Part shown: piece by piece, positions 52,680-60,044 of the stretch
How the letters are laid out: the number at the start of each line of letters is the position of its first letter
How positions within the stretch are numbered: the first letter of the stretch is position 1
Source of the DNA: Telluria sp042683405
Lineage (GTDB): Bacteria > Pseudomonadota > Gammaproteobacteria > Burkholderiales > Burkholderiaceae_D
Length of the DNA stretch: 64,000 nucleotides
Assembly: GCF_042683405.1 (NCBI RefSeq)
Contig: NZ_JBHUJS010000003.1
Coordinates: forward strand, 744,001 to 808,000
Direction of reading: 5' to 3'
The notes under the pieces: generated by a model
What the model saw: only the letters and a program-made list of their open reading frames with translations
What the model was told of the DNA's origin: nothing
The model's database searches: none
Made by a program: the position numbers and the translations under genes

Positions 52680-53998
52680 AGCGTCCGCTGCTCGCGGCCT
52701 GTGCCGCCACGCTCGCCGCCGGCCTGGCCCATGCCCAGCAATACCCCACGGGCTACGGACCGAATCCGGCCCTGCCCAAGCCTGAAAAATCGCTGCTGCC
52801 CACCGTGAATGTGGCGAAAGCCGTGCCATGGCCGGAGGGAACCGCACCGGTTGCGGCAGCGGGCCTGCGCGCCACGCCTTACGCCACCGGCCTGCAGCAT
52901 CCGCGCTGGGTGTACGTGCTGCCCAATGGCGACGTGCTGGTGGCCGAGACCAACCGTCCGCCCAAGGAAACCAAGGGCATCAGGGAAGCCGTGATGGGCG
53001 CCGCAATGAAGCGCGCCGGCGCAGCCGCGCCCGCCCCGCACCGCATCACCCTGCTGCGCGGCGTGGACGCCAGCGGCAGGGCGGCGCAGCGTTCGGTGCT
53101 GATCGAAGGCCTGGCATCGCCGTTCGGCATGGCGCTGGTGGGCAGCGACCTGTACGTGGCGAATGCGCACGAGCTGCTGCGATTCCCGTACAAGGAAGGC
53201 GACACCACCATCGCCGCGAAGGGAACGCGCGTGGCGGCCCTCCCCGCCGGCATCAACCATCACTGGACCAAGAGCCTGGTCGCCAGCCCGGACGGCAAGA
53301 AGCTCTACGTGGGCGTGGGCTCGAACTCGAACGTGGCCGAAAAAGGCATGGAGATCGAGGAAGGCCGCGCCGCCATCTGGGAGTTCGACCGCGCGAGCGG
53401 CAAGGGGCGGATCTTCGCGAGCGGCCTGCGCAACCCGGTCGGCATGGCATTCAACCCGCAGTCGCGCAAACTGTGGGTCGCCGTGAACGAGCGCGACGAA
53501 CTGGGCAACGACCTGGTCCCCGACTATATGACGAGCGTGCGCGACGGCGGCTTCTATGGCTGGCCGTACAGCTACTTCGGCAAGAACGTGGACGAGCGCG
53601 TCAAGCCGCAGCGCCCTGACCTGGTGGCGCGCGCCATTGTGCCCGACTACGCGCTGGGTTCGCACACGGCCTCGCTCGGGCTGGCTTTCTATGACGGCAA
53701 GCTGATGCCGCAGTTCGCCAACGGCGCGCTGGTCGGACAGCATGGCTCCTGGAACCGCGACCCGCGCAGCGGCTACAAACTGATCTTCGTGCCGTTCGCG
53801 AACGGCATGCCGAGCGGCCCGCCGCAGGACCTGCTGACCGGCTTCCTGTCGCCCGACGGCGAAGCCTACGGCCGCCCGGTCGGCGTGGCGGTCGACAAGC
53901 AGGGCGCGATCCTGCTGGCCGACGACGTCGGCAATATCATCTGGCGCCTGACCCCGGCAGGCGCCAACACACCAACCCCAGCTGGAGGAAAGCAATGA
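52676..53998 (+). CDS. PQQ-dependent sugar dehydrogenase-like protein (sorbosone dehydrogenase family)
   Basis: 440 residues from GTG 52676. Signal peptide (MKRPLLAACAATLAAGLAHA) and a six-bladed propeller of the soluble glucose/sorbosone dehydrogenase family: HPRWVYVLPNGDVLVAETNR, GVGSNSNVAEKG, GLRNPVGMAF, VGQHGSWNR and DVGNIIWRL. Probably periplasmic. PQQ dependence is by family; no PQQ synthesis genes are here. Coupled to its neighbours by GTGA (upstream) and ATGA (downstream) overlaps. Confidence 0.9.
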   Translation: MKRPLLAACAATLAAGLAHAQQYPTGYGPNPALPKPEKSLLPTVNVAKAVPWPEGTAPVAAAGLRATPYATGLQHPRWVYVLPNGDVLVAETNRPPKETKGIREAVMGAAMKRAGAAAPAPHRITLLRGVDASGRAAQRSVLIEGLASPFGMALVGSDLYVANAHELLRFPYKEGDTTIAAKGTRVAALPAGINHHWTKSLVASPDGKKLYVGVGSNSNVAEKGMEIEEGRAAIWEFDRASGKGRIFASGLRNPVGMAFNPQSRKLWVAVNERDELGNDLVPDYMTSVRDGGFYGWPYSYFGKNVDERVKPQRPDLVARAIVPDYALGSHTASLGLAFYDGKLMPQFANGALVGQHGSWNRDPRSGYKLIFVPFANGMPSGPPQDLLTGFLSPDGEAYGRPVGVAVDKQGAILLADDVGNIIWRLTPAGANTPTPAGGKQ

Positions 53999-54423
53999 TC
54001 AAGAAGACAGCGAGCGCCGAATGGTCCGGCGGCATCAAGGACGGCACCGGCTTCATCTCGACCGAAACCGGTGCGCTCAACCGCCATCCCTACGGATTCA
54101 AGGCGCGCTTCGAGGACGGCCCGGGCACCAATCCGGAAGAACTGATCGGCGCCGCGCATGCGGGCTGCTTCACGATGGCGCTGTCGGGCAAGCTGGGCGA
54201 AGCCGGCATGACCGCGACCAGGCTGAGCACCAAGGCCACTGTCTCGCTTGAGAAGTCCGATGGGGGCTTTACCATCACTGCCGTCCATCTCGAACTCGAT
54301 GCGGAGATTCCGGGCGCCGACCAGGCGAAGTTCGACGCCGCGGTGAAGGACGCCAAGGAGAACTGCCCTGTTTCCAAGCTACTGAAGGCAAATATCACGC
54401 TCGACGCAAAGCTGCAGGCTTGA
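53995..54423 (+). CDS. osmC: OsmC-family peroxiredoxin
   Basis: 142 residues. The two peroxidatic/resolving cysteines lie in HAGCFTMAL and NCPVSKLL. Reduces organic hydroperoxides; induced by osmotic and oxidative stress in relatives. It overlaps the sugar-dehydrogenase stop by ATGA, last gene of a three-gene coupled unit. Confidence 0.94.
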   Translation: MIKKTASAEWSGGIKDGTGFISTETGALNRHPYGFKARFEDGPGTNPEELIGAAHAGCFTMALSGKLGEAGMTATRLSTKATVSLEKSDGGFTITAVHLELDAEIPGADQAKFDAAVKDAKENCPVSKLLKANITLDAKLQA

Positions 54424-54463
54424 CGCTACAATCCTCCTTTACCTCACGAGTACTGGAACCAAG

Positions 54464-54874
54464 ATGCGCATTTTGCATACGATGCTGCGGGTCGGCGACC
54501 TGCAGCGTTCGATCGACTTTTACACCAAGGTGCTGGGCATGAAGCTGCTGCGCACCTCCGACAACCCTGAATACAAGTACACGCTGGCCTTCGTCGGCTA
54601 CGGGAACAACCCGGAGCATGCGGAACTGGAGCTGACTTACAACTACGGCGTGGACAAGTACGAGATGGGCACCGCGTACGGTCACATCGCGATCTCGGCC
54701 GACGATATCTATGCCGCCTGCGAATCGGCGCGCGCCAACGGCGGCAACGTCACGCGCGAGCCGGGCCCGGTCAAGGGCGGCACCACCGTGATCGCGTTCA
54801 TTACCGATCCCGATGGCTACAAGGTCGAGCTGATCGAGCGCAAGGACCAGGGCTCGGGCGGCGGCCTGCGCTGA
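54464..54874 (+). CDS. gloA: Lactoylglutathione lyase (glyoxalase I)
   Basis: 136 residues. Metal ligands of the Ni/Zn glyoxalase fold are seen: His5 (MRILHTML), Glu in HAELELTYNYG, His in YGHIAISAD and Glu in GYKVELIE. Detoxifies methylglyoxal with glutathione. 40 bases after osmC, possibly the same stress unit. Confidence 0.95.
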   Translation: MRILHTMLRVGDLQRSIDFYTKVLGMKLLRTSDNPEYKYTLAFVGYGNNPEHAELELTYNYGVDKYEMGTAYGHIAISADDIYAACESARANGGNVTREPGPVKGGTTVIAFITDPDGYKVELIERKDQGSGGGLR

Positions 54875-54920
54875 CAGGGTGGCGGGAAGGACTGTCCCGC
54901 GCTTCCCGGCACGCCCCGAA

Positions 54921-55042
54921 TTTGGCGGAATCGGCCATGAATGGGGCGATTCCGCCAAAAGTCTGCGGCGAGAACCGCCCGCCCAGCAGGGATAGCCCCG
55001 GGCCTGGCGGAATCGGCCATGAATGGGCCGATTCCGACAAAA
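54921..55042. repeat. Twin palindrome, two copies 82 bases apart
   Basis: Copy 1 (54921-54959) and copy 2 (about 55003-55042) each form a long hairpin: TTTGGCGGAATCGGCC, loop ATGAAT, then GGGGCGATTCCGCCAAA; copy 2 differs at a few bases. Stems about 15-17 bp. The spacer between them has no other feature. Lies between gloA and tolC. Confidence 0.85.
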
Positions 55043-55067
55043 CGCCTTCTGGACGGACCAATGCAAA

Positions 55068-55087
55068 ACGGCGCCTTTCGGCGCCGT
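55068..55087 (-). terminator. Terminator of tolC
   Basis: An 8-bp perfect stem ACGGCGCC / GGCGCCGT with a 4-base loop and a short T run on the minus strand, about 50 bases after the tolC stop. Confidence 0.7.
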
Positions 55088-55137
55088 GTCGTTTGTGCGA
55101 ACGTCCGGGGACAGTACTGCCCCCTTCGGTCGACGTC

Positions 55138-56496
55138 TTAATGCTGCAGCAGGGTGTTGATGGTCACCAGGTCGGCTTCCTTCAGCACGCCGGCGGCGGC
55201 TTTCAGGCGCAGGCCGTTGATGATGGTGTCGTAACGCGCGCGCGACAGGTTGCGGCGGGTGAGGTACAGCTGGTTCTGCGCGTTCAGCACGTCGATGTTG
55301 ATACGCACGCCCACCTGGTAGCCCAGCTTGTTGGAATCGAGCGCGGACTGGCTCGAAACTTCCGCCGCTTCCAGCGCGCGCACCTGCGCCAGGCCGCTGT
55401 TCACGCTGGCGAACGCCACGCGTGCGCCTTGTGCCGCGTTACGGCGGGTCGCTTCGAGGTCGTTGCGGGCCTTGTCTTCCAGTGCGATGGCTTCACGCAC
55501 GCGGCTGGTGACGGCAAAGCCGTTGAAGATCGGGACTGCCAACGTGACGCCGATGCTGTTGCTCTTCACCGTGCCGGAGCCTTCGCTCTGGCCGGGCACG
55601 CGCACGCGGTTCGCGTCAGCGATCAGGTTCGCGGTCGGGTAGTGGCCCGCGCGATTGCGCGAAATGTCGCGCTTGGCCGATTCCACGTTCAGGGTTGCGC
55701 CGATGACGGCGAAGTTCTGGGTTTCTGCCGACGACACCCACTGGTCGATCACGGCCGGCTGTGGCGGCGTGAGGGCGACGCCTGGCTTGAGCGGCGCCAG
55801 TGCGGTTGGCGCGGTGCCGATGATCGACTGCAGCGCGCTGCGCTTGTTTTCCAGGTCGGTCGCGGCGGCGAATTCCTGCGCCACGACGAGGTCATACGCG
55901 GCCTGCGCTTCGTGCGTGTCGGTGATGGTCTGGGTGCCAACCTCGAAGTTGCGCTTGGCCGATGCGAGCTGCTCGGTGGTCGCGGTCTTCTGCGCGCGGA
56001 TCGACTCCAGCGTGTCTTGCGAGGCCAGCACGTCGAAGTAGGCCTGCGCCACGCGGGTGATCAGGTCCTGCTGCGCCTGTGCGAACTGCGCTTCGATGAT
56101 GCCCTGGGTGAGCTTGCTCTGCTGGTAGGTCTGCCAGCTGGCCCAGTTGAACAGCGGCTGCGACAGCGACACGCCATAGCGGCGCGAGCGCGAATCGTCG
56201 TCGATCGAGCCGATGGTGAACGGCAGGCCGGTTTGTGGATTGGTGACGGTCTGGCCAACGTTCCATGGCGTGGTTTCGCTCGAGCCGCGCGAGATCGACG
56301 CCGAACCGCTGATCGATGGCAGCAGCAGAGCGCGTGCCTGCGGTACCCTCTCCATCCCCGCCTGCAGCGATGCGCGCGCGCTGGCGAAGGTCGCATCGTT
56401 GGCGAGCGCCTGCTGGTAGACCTGAAGCAGGTCCGCCGCGTGGGCGTCAAGCGAGAAAGCGCTGGCGAGCAGCACGGCGATGAGGGACTTATGCAT
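55138..56496 (-). CDS. tolC: TolC-family outer membrane efflux protein
   Basis: 452 residues. Signal peptide MHKSLIAVLLASAFSLDAHA. Two internally repeated halves of coiled-coil helices and beta strands (SLSQPLFNWASWQTYQQ; TLAVPIFNGFAVTSRVREA). Outer-membrane channel for drug export and type I secretion. No pump genes nearby. Last of tetR-pcm-rhodanese-tolC on the minus strand. Confidence 0.94.
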   Translation of the reverse strand: MHKSLIAVLLASAFSLDAHAADLLQVYQQALANDATFASARASLQAGMERVPQARALLLPSISGSASISRGSSETTPWNVGQTVTNPQTGLPFTIGSIDDDSRSRRYGVSLSQPLFNWASWQTYQQSKLTQGIIEAQFAQAQQDLITRVAQAYFDVLASQDTLESIRAQKTATTEQLASAKRNFEVGTQTITDTHEAQAAYDLVVAQEFAAATDLENKRSALQSIIGTAPTALAPLKPGVALTPPQPAVIDQWVSSAETQNFAVIGATLNVESAKRDISRNRAGHYPTANLIADANRVRVPGQSEGSGTVKSNSIGVTLAVPIFNGFAVTSRVREAIALEDKARNDLEATRRNAAQGARVAFASVNSGLAQVRALEAAEVSSQSALDSNKLGYQVGVRINIDVLNAQNQLYLTRRNLSRARYDTIINGLRLKAAAGVLKEADLVTINTLLQH

Positions 56497-56526
56497 TCTT
56501 ATTCTCCGTTGGTGTCTCTAAAATTG

Positions 56527-56850
56527 TCAGTACTGCGGCATCGATGGGTCCACCTGGACCGCCCAGGCGTGGATCCCGCCCGTCAGGTTGATTACATCCC
56601 TAAATCCATTGCGCTCGAGGTAGTGCGCGACATGCATGCTGCGCACGCCGTGATGGCATACGCACACGATGCGCGCTTCCTCGTCCAGCTCTCCCAGTCG
56701 CACGGGAACCGAATTCATCGGCATGTGGGTCGAGCCACCGATATGGCAAGTCCCGAACTCCCACCCTTCGCGCACATCCAGCAGCACCGGGCGGGGACGG
56801 GATTCGTCTTCCAGCCAGGATTGCAGCTCGGGGGCGCTGAGGTGAAGCAT
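56527..56850 (-). CDS. Single-domain rhodanese-like protein
   Basis: 107 residues. Rhodanese domain with DVREGWEFGTCHIGG and the active-site loop VCHHGVRS; the catalytic Cys is the first residue of CHHGVRS. Sulfur carrier or transferase of unknown target. It begins 3 bases after the PCMT-like stop, so co-transcribed with it. Confidence 0.93.
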   Translation of the reverse strand: MLHLSAPELQSWLEDESRPRPVLLDVREGWEFGTCHIGGSTHMPMNSVPVRLGELDEEARIVCVCHHGVRSMHVAHYLERNGFRDVINLTGGIHAWAVQVDPSMPQY

Positions 56851-56853
56851 CGG

Positions 56854-57507
56854 TCAGAACGTGAAGCGCGACGGTGCCGGCGCGGCGCGCAGCGGCTTGA
56901 CGTTGGTTTCGAAAATGGAGACGGTGTCGTACGCCGTATCCGATACACGGGTGATGATGTTGACCGCCTGGACCGGTGCATGGCCGACGATCGCGGCGAT
57001 GCGGCCGCCGACCTTGACCTGCTTGAGGAAGGCTTCCGGCAGCGCTTCCAGTGCGCCCGAGATGACGATCACGTCGAACGGGGCGCCGCTGGTCCAGCCG
57101 GCCGCGCCATTGCCCAGTTCCACCGTGACGTTGGACACGCCGGCCTTGGACAGGTTGGACTGCGCCAGTTCCTTCAGCGACGGCAGCAGCTCCACGGTGG
57201 TCACGTGGCGCGCCTGGTGCGCCAGCAGTGCCGCCATGTAGCCGGATCCGGCGCCGATTTCCAGCACGTTTTCGTCTTTCTTCACCTGCAGCTCCTGCAG
57301 GATGCGCGCTTCCATCTTTGGCGTGAACATGGCTTCGCCCTCGCCCAGCGGGATTTCCGTATCGGCGAAGGCCAGGCTCTTGTACGCCTCGGGGACGAAC
57401 TGCTCGCGCTTGACCACCGTCAGCAGCTCGAGCACCTCCGGATCCAGGACGTTCCATGGACGGATCTGCTGTTCGATCATGTTGAAGCGTGCTTGTTCGA
57501 TGTTCAT
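56854..57507 (-). CDS. Protein-L-isoaspartate O-methyltransferase-like protein
   Basis: 217 residues. SAM-binding core VLEIGAGSGYMAALLAHQ and VELLPSLKELA match the PCMT family. But the active-site strand, SQPYIV-like in true PCMTs, reads FTPKMEARI here, so isoaspartate repair is not assured. Neighbours are rhodanese and TolC. Family confident, activity uncertain. Confidence 0.8.
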   Translation of the reverse strand: MNIEQARFNMIEQQIRPWNVLDPEVLELLTVVKREQFVPEAYKSLAFADTEIPLGEGEAMFTPKMEARILQELQVKKDENVLEIGAGSGYMAALLAHQARHVTTVELLPSLKELAQSNLSKAGVSNVTVELGNGAAGWTSGAPFDVIVISGALEALPEAFLKQVKVGGRIAAIVGHAPVQAVNIITRVSDTAYDTVSIFETNVKPLRAAPAPSRFTF

Positions 57508-57556
57508 GTTGATGCTCTGGGCAAAAATAAAGAATCCGATATTTTATCGTTGAAAG

Positions 57557-57632
57557 GCTCCAGTACGAATATCTTACTGATAAGGAGCCGCGGAAGCCCC
57601 CAAATTGCGACAGTCTGCATATTTTGGGGGCT
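57557..57632. other. Two stem-loops between tetR and the PCMT-like gene
   Basis: GGCTCC...GGAGCC (57557-57588ish) and AGCCCCCAAA...TTTTGGGGGCT (57595-57632) form two stem-loops in the 163-base gap. Neither has a T run on the tetR strand. Possibly mRNA-stabilising or leader structures. Confidence 0.45.
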
Positions 57633-57670
57633 GAAGCTGCGAAATTGCCGAGTTAGCGCCTTTTTCAGGG

Positions 57671-58309
57671 CTAATCGGCCTGGATGCCGCCGAGGACCAT
57701 GGCGGCAAAGTTCGACAGGAAGCGCTCGGCATCCACATCGCCCTGGTCGCACGGGCCGCAGGAATGCTTCCACAGGGTCAGCATCAGCATGGGCGCGATC
57801 AGCACCTGCGTGCTGGTTTCGATGTCCGCCACGCGAAATTCCTTGCGCGCCACGCCGCGTTCGAGCACGCTGCTGAGCACACGGGTGCCCCGGACGATCA
57901 CTTCCTTGCGGTAGAAGGCTGCGAGGTCGGGGAAATTGTTGGCCTCCGCCATCACCAGCTTGACGATGCCGGACGCCTTGGTGCCGCCCACCCGCTCCCA
58001 CCAGCCGAACAGGATGGCGCGCAGCAGCTCGCCCGATTCGCCTTCGTACCCGGCCACGACATCTTCCGCGTCGCCGATCGCTGTTACTATACTGTCCCGC
58101 ACCACGGCCTTGAACAGCTCTTCCTTGTTGGCGTAATACAAATAGAGCGTGCCCTTGGAGACGCCTGCGCGCCGCGCCACGTCTTCCAGGCGGGTGGCGG
58201 CAAAGCCGCGTTCGACAAACAGGTCGAGGGCGGCGGCCAGCAGTTCCTGCGGCCGCGCATCCTTGCGACGTTCCCAGCGGGGTGCTTTAGCGCCTGTAGG
58301 GGCAACCAT
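57671..58309 (-). CDS. TetR-family transcriptional regulator
   Basis: 212 residues from ATG 58309. N-terminal HTH (AALDLFVERGFAATRLEDVARRAGVSKGTLYLYYANKEELF) followed by an all-alpha ligand domain. A TTG 12 bases upstream is unlikely. Upstream of the PCMT-rhodanese-tolC genes on the same strand; may repress them or itself. Ligand unknown. Confidence 0.94.
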   Translation of the reverse strand: MVAPTGAKAPRWERRKDARPQELLAAALDLFVERGFAATRLEDVARRAGVSKGTLYLYYANKEELFKAVVRDSIVTAIGDAEDVVAGYEGESGELLRAILFGWWERVGGTKASGIVKLVMAEANNFPDLAAFYRKEVIVRGTRVLSSVLERGVARKEFRVADIETSTQVLIAPMLMLTLWKHSCGPCDQGDVDAERFLSNFAAMVLGGIQAD

Positions 58310-58433
58310 GATGCGGTCCAATAAACGACTGTGTAGTTAATCAGGGCAGCGGCCGGGCTGGCGCCCTCCGCTTACTTATCTGAAATGATTGTAGCAAAGC
58401 ATGCACCGGTCACGGTGACACTTTTTTAGGCGT

Positions 58434-58703
58434 ATGGACACCAAGCTCGACTGCCGACCCGGCTGCGGCGCATGTTGCACCGCGCCCTCGATCACCAGCG
58501 CGATCCCCGGCATGCCGGATGGGAAACCGGCCGGGGTACGCTGCGTACAACTGGCCGACGACAATCGCTGCCTGATTTTTGGGCAGCCCGGGCGGCCGGC
58601 CGTCTGCGCCGGGCTGCAGCCGGCGGCGGACATGTGCGGCCCGGACCGCGAACACGCGATGATCTGGCTGGCGCAGCTCGAAAGCGCCACAGCACCTGGC
58701 TAG
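58434..58703 (+). CDS. YkgJ-family cysteine cluster protein
   Basis: 89 residues. CRPGCGACC and later RC...C pairs (RCLIFGQPGRPAVCAGL) give the YkgJ CxxxCxxC...C pattern, which may bind zinc or an iron-sulfur cluster. Function unknown. Alone on the plus strand, divergent from tetR. Confidence 0.88.
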   Translation: MDTKLDCRPGCGACCTAPSITSAIPGMPDGKPAGVRCVQLADDNRCLIFGQPGRPAVCAGLQPAADMCGPDREHAMIWLAQLESATAPG

Positions 58704-58787
58704 ACAACCGAACCGGACCCGTTTCAGCGCCCGGTCCGGGAATTCGTCCGGCAAGCTCGGCCAGATTCCTTGCGTTCAGTGTGCGCT

Positions 58788-58969
58788 TTACAGGCAGCCG
58801 ACCGGAACGCCGTCTCGCAGGATGCGGTGCGTGACGAAACAGCGCTTGGCGTCAGCTTGACCACCTCACCGGGTGCGACCTTGGCGATCGTGGCGCGGGA
58901 AGGCTTGAAGAAGGTGTATTTATTCGCAGCCGCGATGAGGTCGGCGTTTTCGAGCTTCCCGCTGGGCAT
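58788..58969 (-). pseudogene. Relic of a DUF2185/Imm33-like gene with an internal deletion
   Basis: From ATG 58969 one frame reads MPSGKLENADLIAAANKY then a Phe-Phe-rich stretch to PGEVVKL, like the front of proteins carrying an Imm33/DUF2185 domain. The adjacent frame then reads KRCFVTHRILRDGVPVGCL and stops at 58788, like the start of that domain. The middle of the family (about 80 residues) and all the C-terminus are missing. An internal deletion with frameshift plus truncation explains this. Family call from memory, moderate. Confidence 0.5.
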
Positions 58970-59028
58970 AGGCGTCGATATTGTGAGTTGTGGTCACTAC
59001 ACGATGTGACGAGTCATCGATGGGGCGG

Positions 59029-59063
59029 CTCAGCATGGATCACGGCTTTCGCCGGGATGACGG
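59029..59063. repeat. REP-like single arm
   Basis: CTCAGCATGGATCACGGC ... CCGGGATGACGG, matching the right arm of the pair at 3819-3851. Lies between the relic and uppP. Confidence 0.7.
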
Positions 59064-59204
59064 GAGGCCGTTGTGCGCGGATTGGCGGGATTTTGCGTTG
59101 AAAGCGACGGAATACGGCTGGCCGGGGCTGCTGCGTGGTAAGCTTCCGGTCCGCTACGCAGTACCTCAGCCGTTCGATTTCGGTTGCACAACGACACGAT
59201 TTAC

Positions 59205-60038
59205 ATGGATCTCACTCTCGCGCTTCAAGCCATCATCATGGGTCTGGTGGAGGGCTTCACCGAATTCCTGCCCATTTCGTCCACCGGCCACCTGATCCTG
59301 GCCGGCAGCCTGATCGGATTTACGGGCGAGACCGCGAAAGTGTTCGATATCGCCATCCAGGCCGGCGCGATGCTGGCGGTGATCTGGGAATACCGCGCGC
59401 GCATCGGCTCGGTCATCACGGGCCTGGGCCACGACCCCAAGGCGCAGCGCCTGGTGATCAACCTGATCGTGGCGTTCATTCCTGCGGCACTGCTGGGCCT
59501 GGTGTTCAGCGGCATGATCAAGGATGTGCTGTTCCATCCGGTACCGGTGGCGATCGCGTTCATCGTCGGCGGCATCATCATCTGGCTGGTCGAGCGCAAC
59601 GGCAAGGAGCGCGAGGCGAACGCGCGCATCCAGAGCGTGGACGACATGCGCATTTCCGACGCGCTCAAAGTGGGGCTGGCGCAAGCGTTCTCGCTGATCC
59701 CCGGCACCAGCCGCTCGGGCGCGACCATCATCGGCGGCATGCTGCTGGGCCTGTCTCGCAAGGCGGCCACCGAATTCTCCTTCTTCCTCGCGATCCCGAC
59801 GCTGCTGGCGGCCACCGTGTATTCGGTCATCAAGGAGCGCGAGCTGCTGACGATGTCCGACCTGCCGCTGTTCGGCATCGGCGGCCTGGCCGCGTTCGTG
59901 TCGGCATTCCTGTGCGTGCGCTGGTTACTGCGCTATATCAGCTCGCACGACTTCACGATCTTCGCCTGGTATCGTATTGTGTTTGGCATCGTCATCCTCA
60001 TCACGGCCCACTACAACCTGGTTGACTGGGCGCACTAA
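59205..60038 (+). CDS. uppP: Undecaprenyl-diphosphatase
   Basis: 277 residues from ATG 59205; a TTG 21 bases upstream is less likely. BacA motifs LVEGFTEFLPISSTGHL at 14-30 and PGTSRSG are intact; about eight membrane helices. Recycles undecaprenyl pyrophosphate for peptidoglycan synthesis and gives bacitracin tolerance. Followed by recQ after 6 bases. Confidence 0.97.
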   Translation: MDLTLALQAIIMGLVEGFTEFLPISSTGHLILAGSLIGFTGETAKVFDIAIQAGAMLAVIWEYRARIGSVITGLGHDPKAQRLVINLIVAFIPAALLGLVFSGMIKDVLFHPVPVAIAFIVGGIIIWLVERNGKEREANARIQSVDDMRISDALKVGLAQAFSLIPGTSRSGATIIGGMLLGLSRKAATEFSFFLAIPTLLAATVYSVIKERELLTMSDLPLFGIGGLAAFVSAFLCVRWLLRYISSHDFTIFAWYRIVFGIVILITAHYNLVDWAH

Positions 60039-60044
60039 GCCATC

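Larger units (their letters stand above)
58704..59204. other. 500-base gap before uppP: gene relic and REP-like element
   Basis: Contains a minus-strand gene relic (58788-58969) and a single REP-like arm (59029-59063). No intact gene. uppP has a weak ribosome region; no clear promoter seen. Confidence 0.7.

Noticed and set aside
58310..58345. Possible TetR operator just upstream of tetR
   Set aside because: Only a weak imperfect symmetry around ACTGTGTAGT; not distinguishable from chance.
58770..59009. 79-codon plus-strand frame in the gap before uppP
   Set aside because: Antisense to the gene relic; its sequence has no recognisable pattern.
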